Assembly: GCA_031254535.1 (NCBI GenBank)
Contig: JAIRUG010000092.1
Coordinates: 1-5,383 of the forward strand
Direction: 5' to 3'
Length of the DNA stretch: 5,383 bases
From: Rickettsia sp.
GTDB lineage: Bacteria; Pseudomonadota; Alphaproteobacteria; Rickettsiales; Rickettsiaceae
Shown: positions 5,265-5,383 of the stretch, in pieces
Layout: every line of letters begins with the position of its first letter
Numbering within the stretch: position 1 is the stretch's first letter
Position numbers and translations under genes: made by a program
Notes under the pieces: model-generated
What the model was told of the DNA's origin: nothing
Database searches by the model: none
What the model saw: only the letters and a program-made list of their open reading frames with translations

Positions 5265-5383
5265 ATGGGACCGTTGAAAGATAAAAATTTGCTCTAATTT
5301 CAAAAAAAAGAAACAAAATATTTTGTCTAAAAAATTACAAAAAAATCATCAACTCTGATATTTTTAAAAGATTGCAATTTTTT
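5265..5383 (-). other. Upstream region of the ecfAT operon
   Basis: This is A/T-rich DNA with A-runs (5302-5309 and 5339-5345) and no open frame that looks coding. I find no minus-strand -35/-10 pair I would defend; the best attempts match only about half the consensus positions. The promoter may lie in the A/T runs or beyond the window edge. Confidence 0.4.
5313..5326. repeat. 14-bp perfect palindrome upstream of ecfA
   Basis: ACAAAATATTTTGT is its own reverse complement and lies about 50 bp before the ecfA ATG, where an operator could sit. It does not resemble the BirA operator (TTGTAAACC arms) or the alphaproteobacterial BioR box (TTATCTATAA). In DNA this A/T-rich it may be chance. Confidence 0.25.

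Noticed and set aside
5265..5303. TTG start adding 13 residues to the ECF ATPase
   Set aside because: Family members begin at the [14 protein letters not shown] strand; the TTG has a T-run rather than a ribosome-binding tract before it.
5304..5383. Promoter for the ecfAT operon
   Set aside because: Several A/T-rich hexamers could be forced to fit, but none gave both a reasonable -35 and -10 at 16-18 bp spacing.

Overview
The window is strongly A+T-rich (roughly two thirds by eye), has compact genes, and carries palindromic repeats whose core (CATTGCGAG...GCAATCC) recurs in the intergenic DNA of Rickettsiales and some other intracellular bacteria. With the protein style and an AsmA-like gene, this points to an obligate intracellular alphaproteobacterium, most likely Rickettsia or a close relative. 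That placement is recognition of style, not a database match.

Layout: positions 1-111 hold an open plus-strand frame that may be the 3' end of a gene starting outside the window. Next, on the minus strand (122-1066), is an ABC exporter transmembrane domain that stops where the nucleotide-binding domain should begin; it looks like a decayed gene. A 144-bp divergent spacer separates it from a large plus-strand AsmA-family gene (1211-3637). This spacer holds a near-consensus sigma-70 promoter for asmA, placed so close to the ATG that the transcript would be almost leaderless. It also holds an extended -10 promoter candidate for the exporter remnant.

The 338-bp convergent spacer 3638-3975 has no convincing gene. 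It is filled by two palindromic repeat structures: a 128-bp element with 26-bp perfect terminal inverted arms, and a set of three alternately oriented copies of a 38-43 bp unit. Together these can fold into large, mutually exclusive hairpins.

The right part, on the minus strand, is a two-gene operon with a 4-bp ATGA overlap. It encodes an energy-coupling factor (ECF) ATPase (4569-5264) and its transmembrane coupling protein EcfT (3976-4572). One ATPase plus one short EcfT resembles the BioMN module of biotin ECF transporters. The substrate-binding S component (BioY, if biotin) is not in the window, so the substrate is inferred. The last 80 bases are the A/T-rich upstream region of this operon.

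Functionally, asmA concerns envelope lipid homeostasis and the ECF pair concerns vitamin uptake, which is a common dependence of host-restricted bacteria. I see no linked multi-gene novel system. The least ordinary parts are the repeat-filled convergent spacer, the near-leaderless asmA promoter and the missing half of the ABC exporter.
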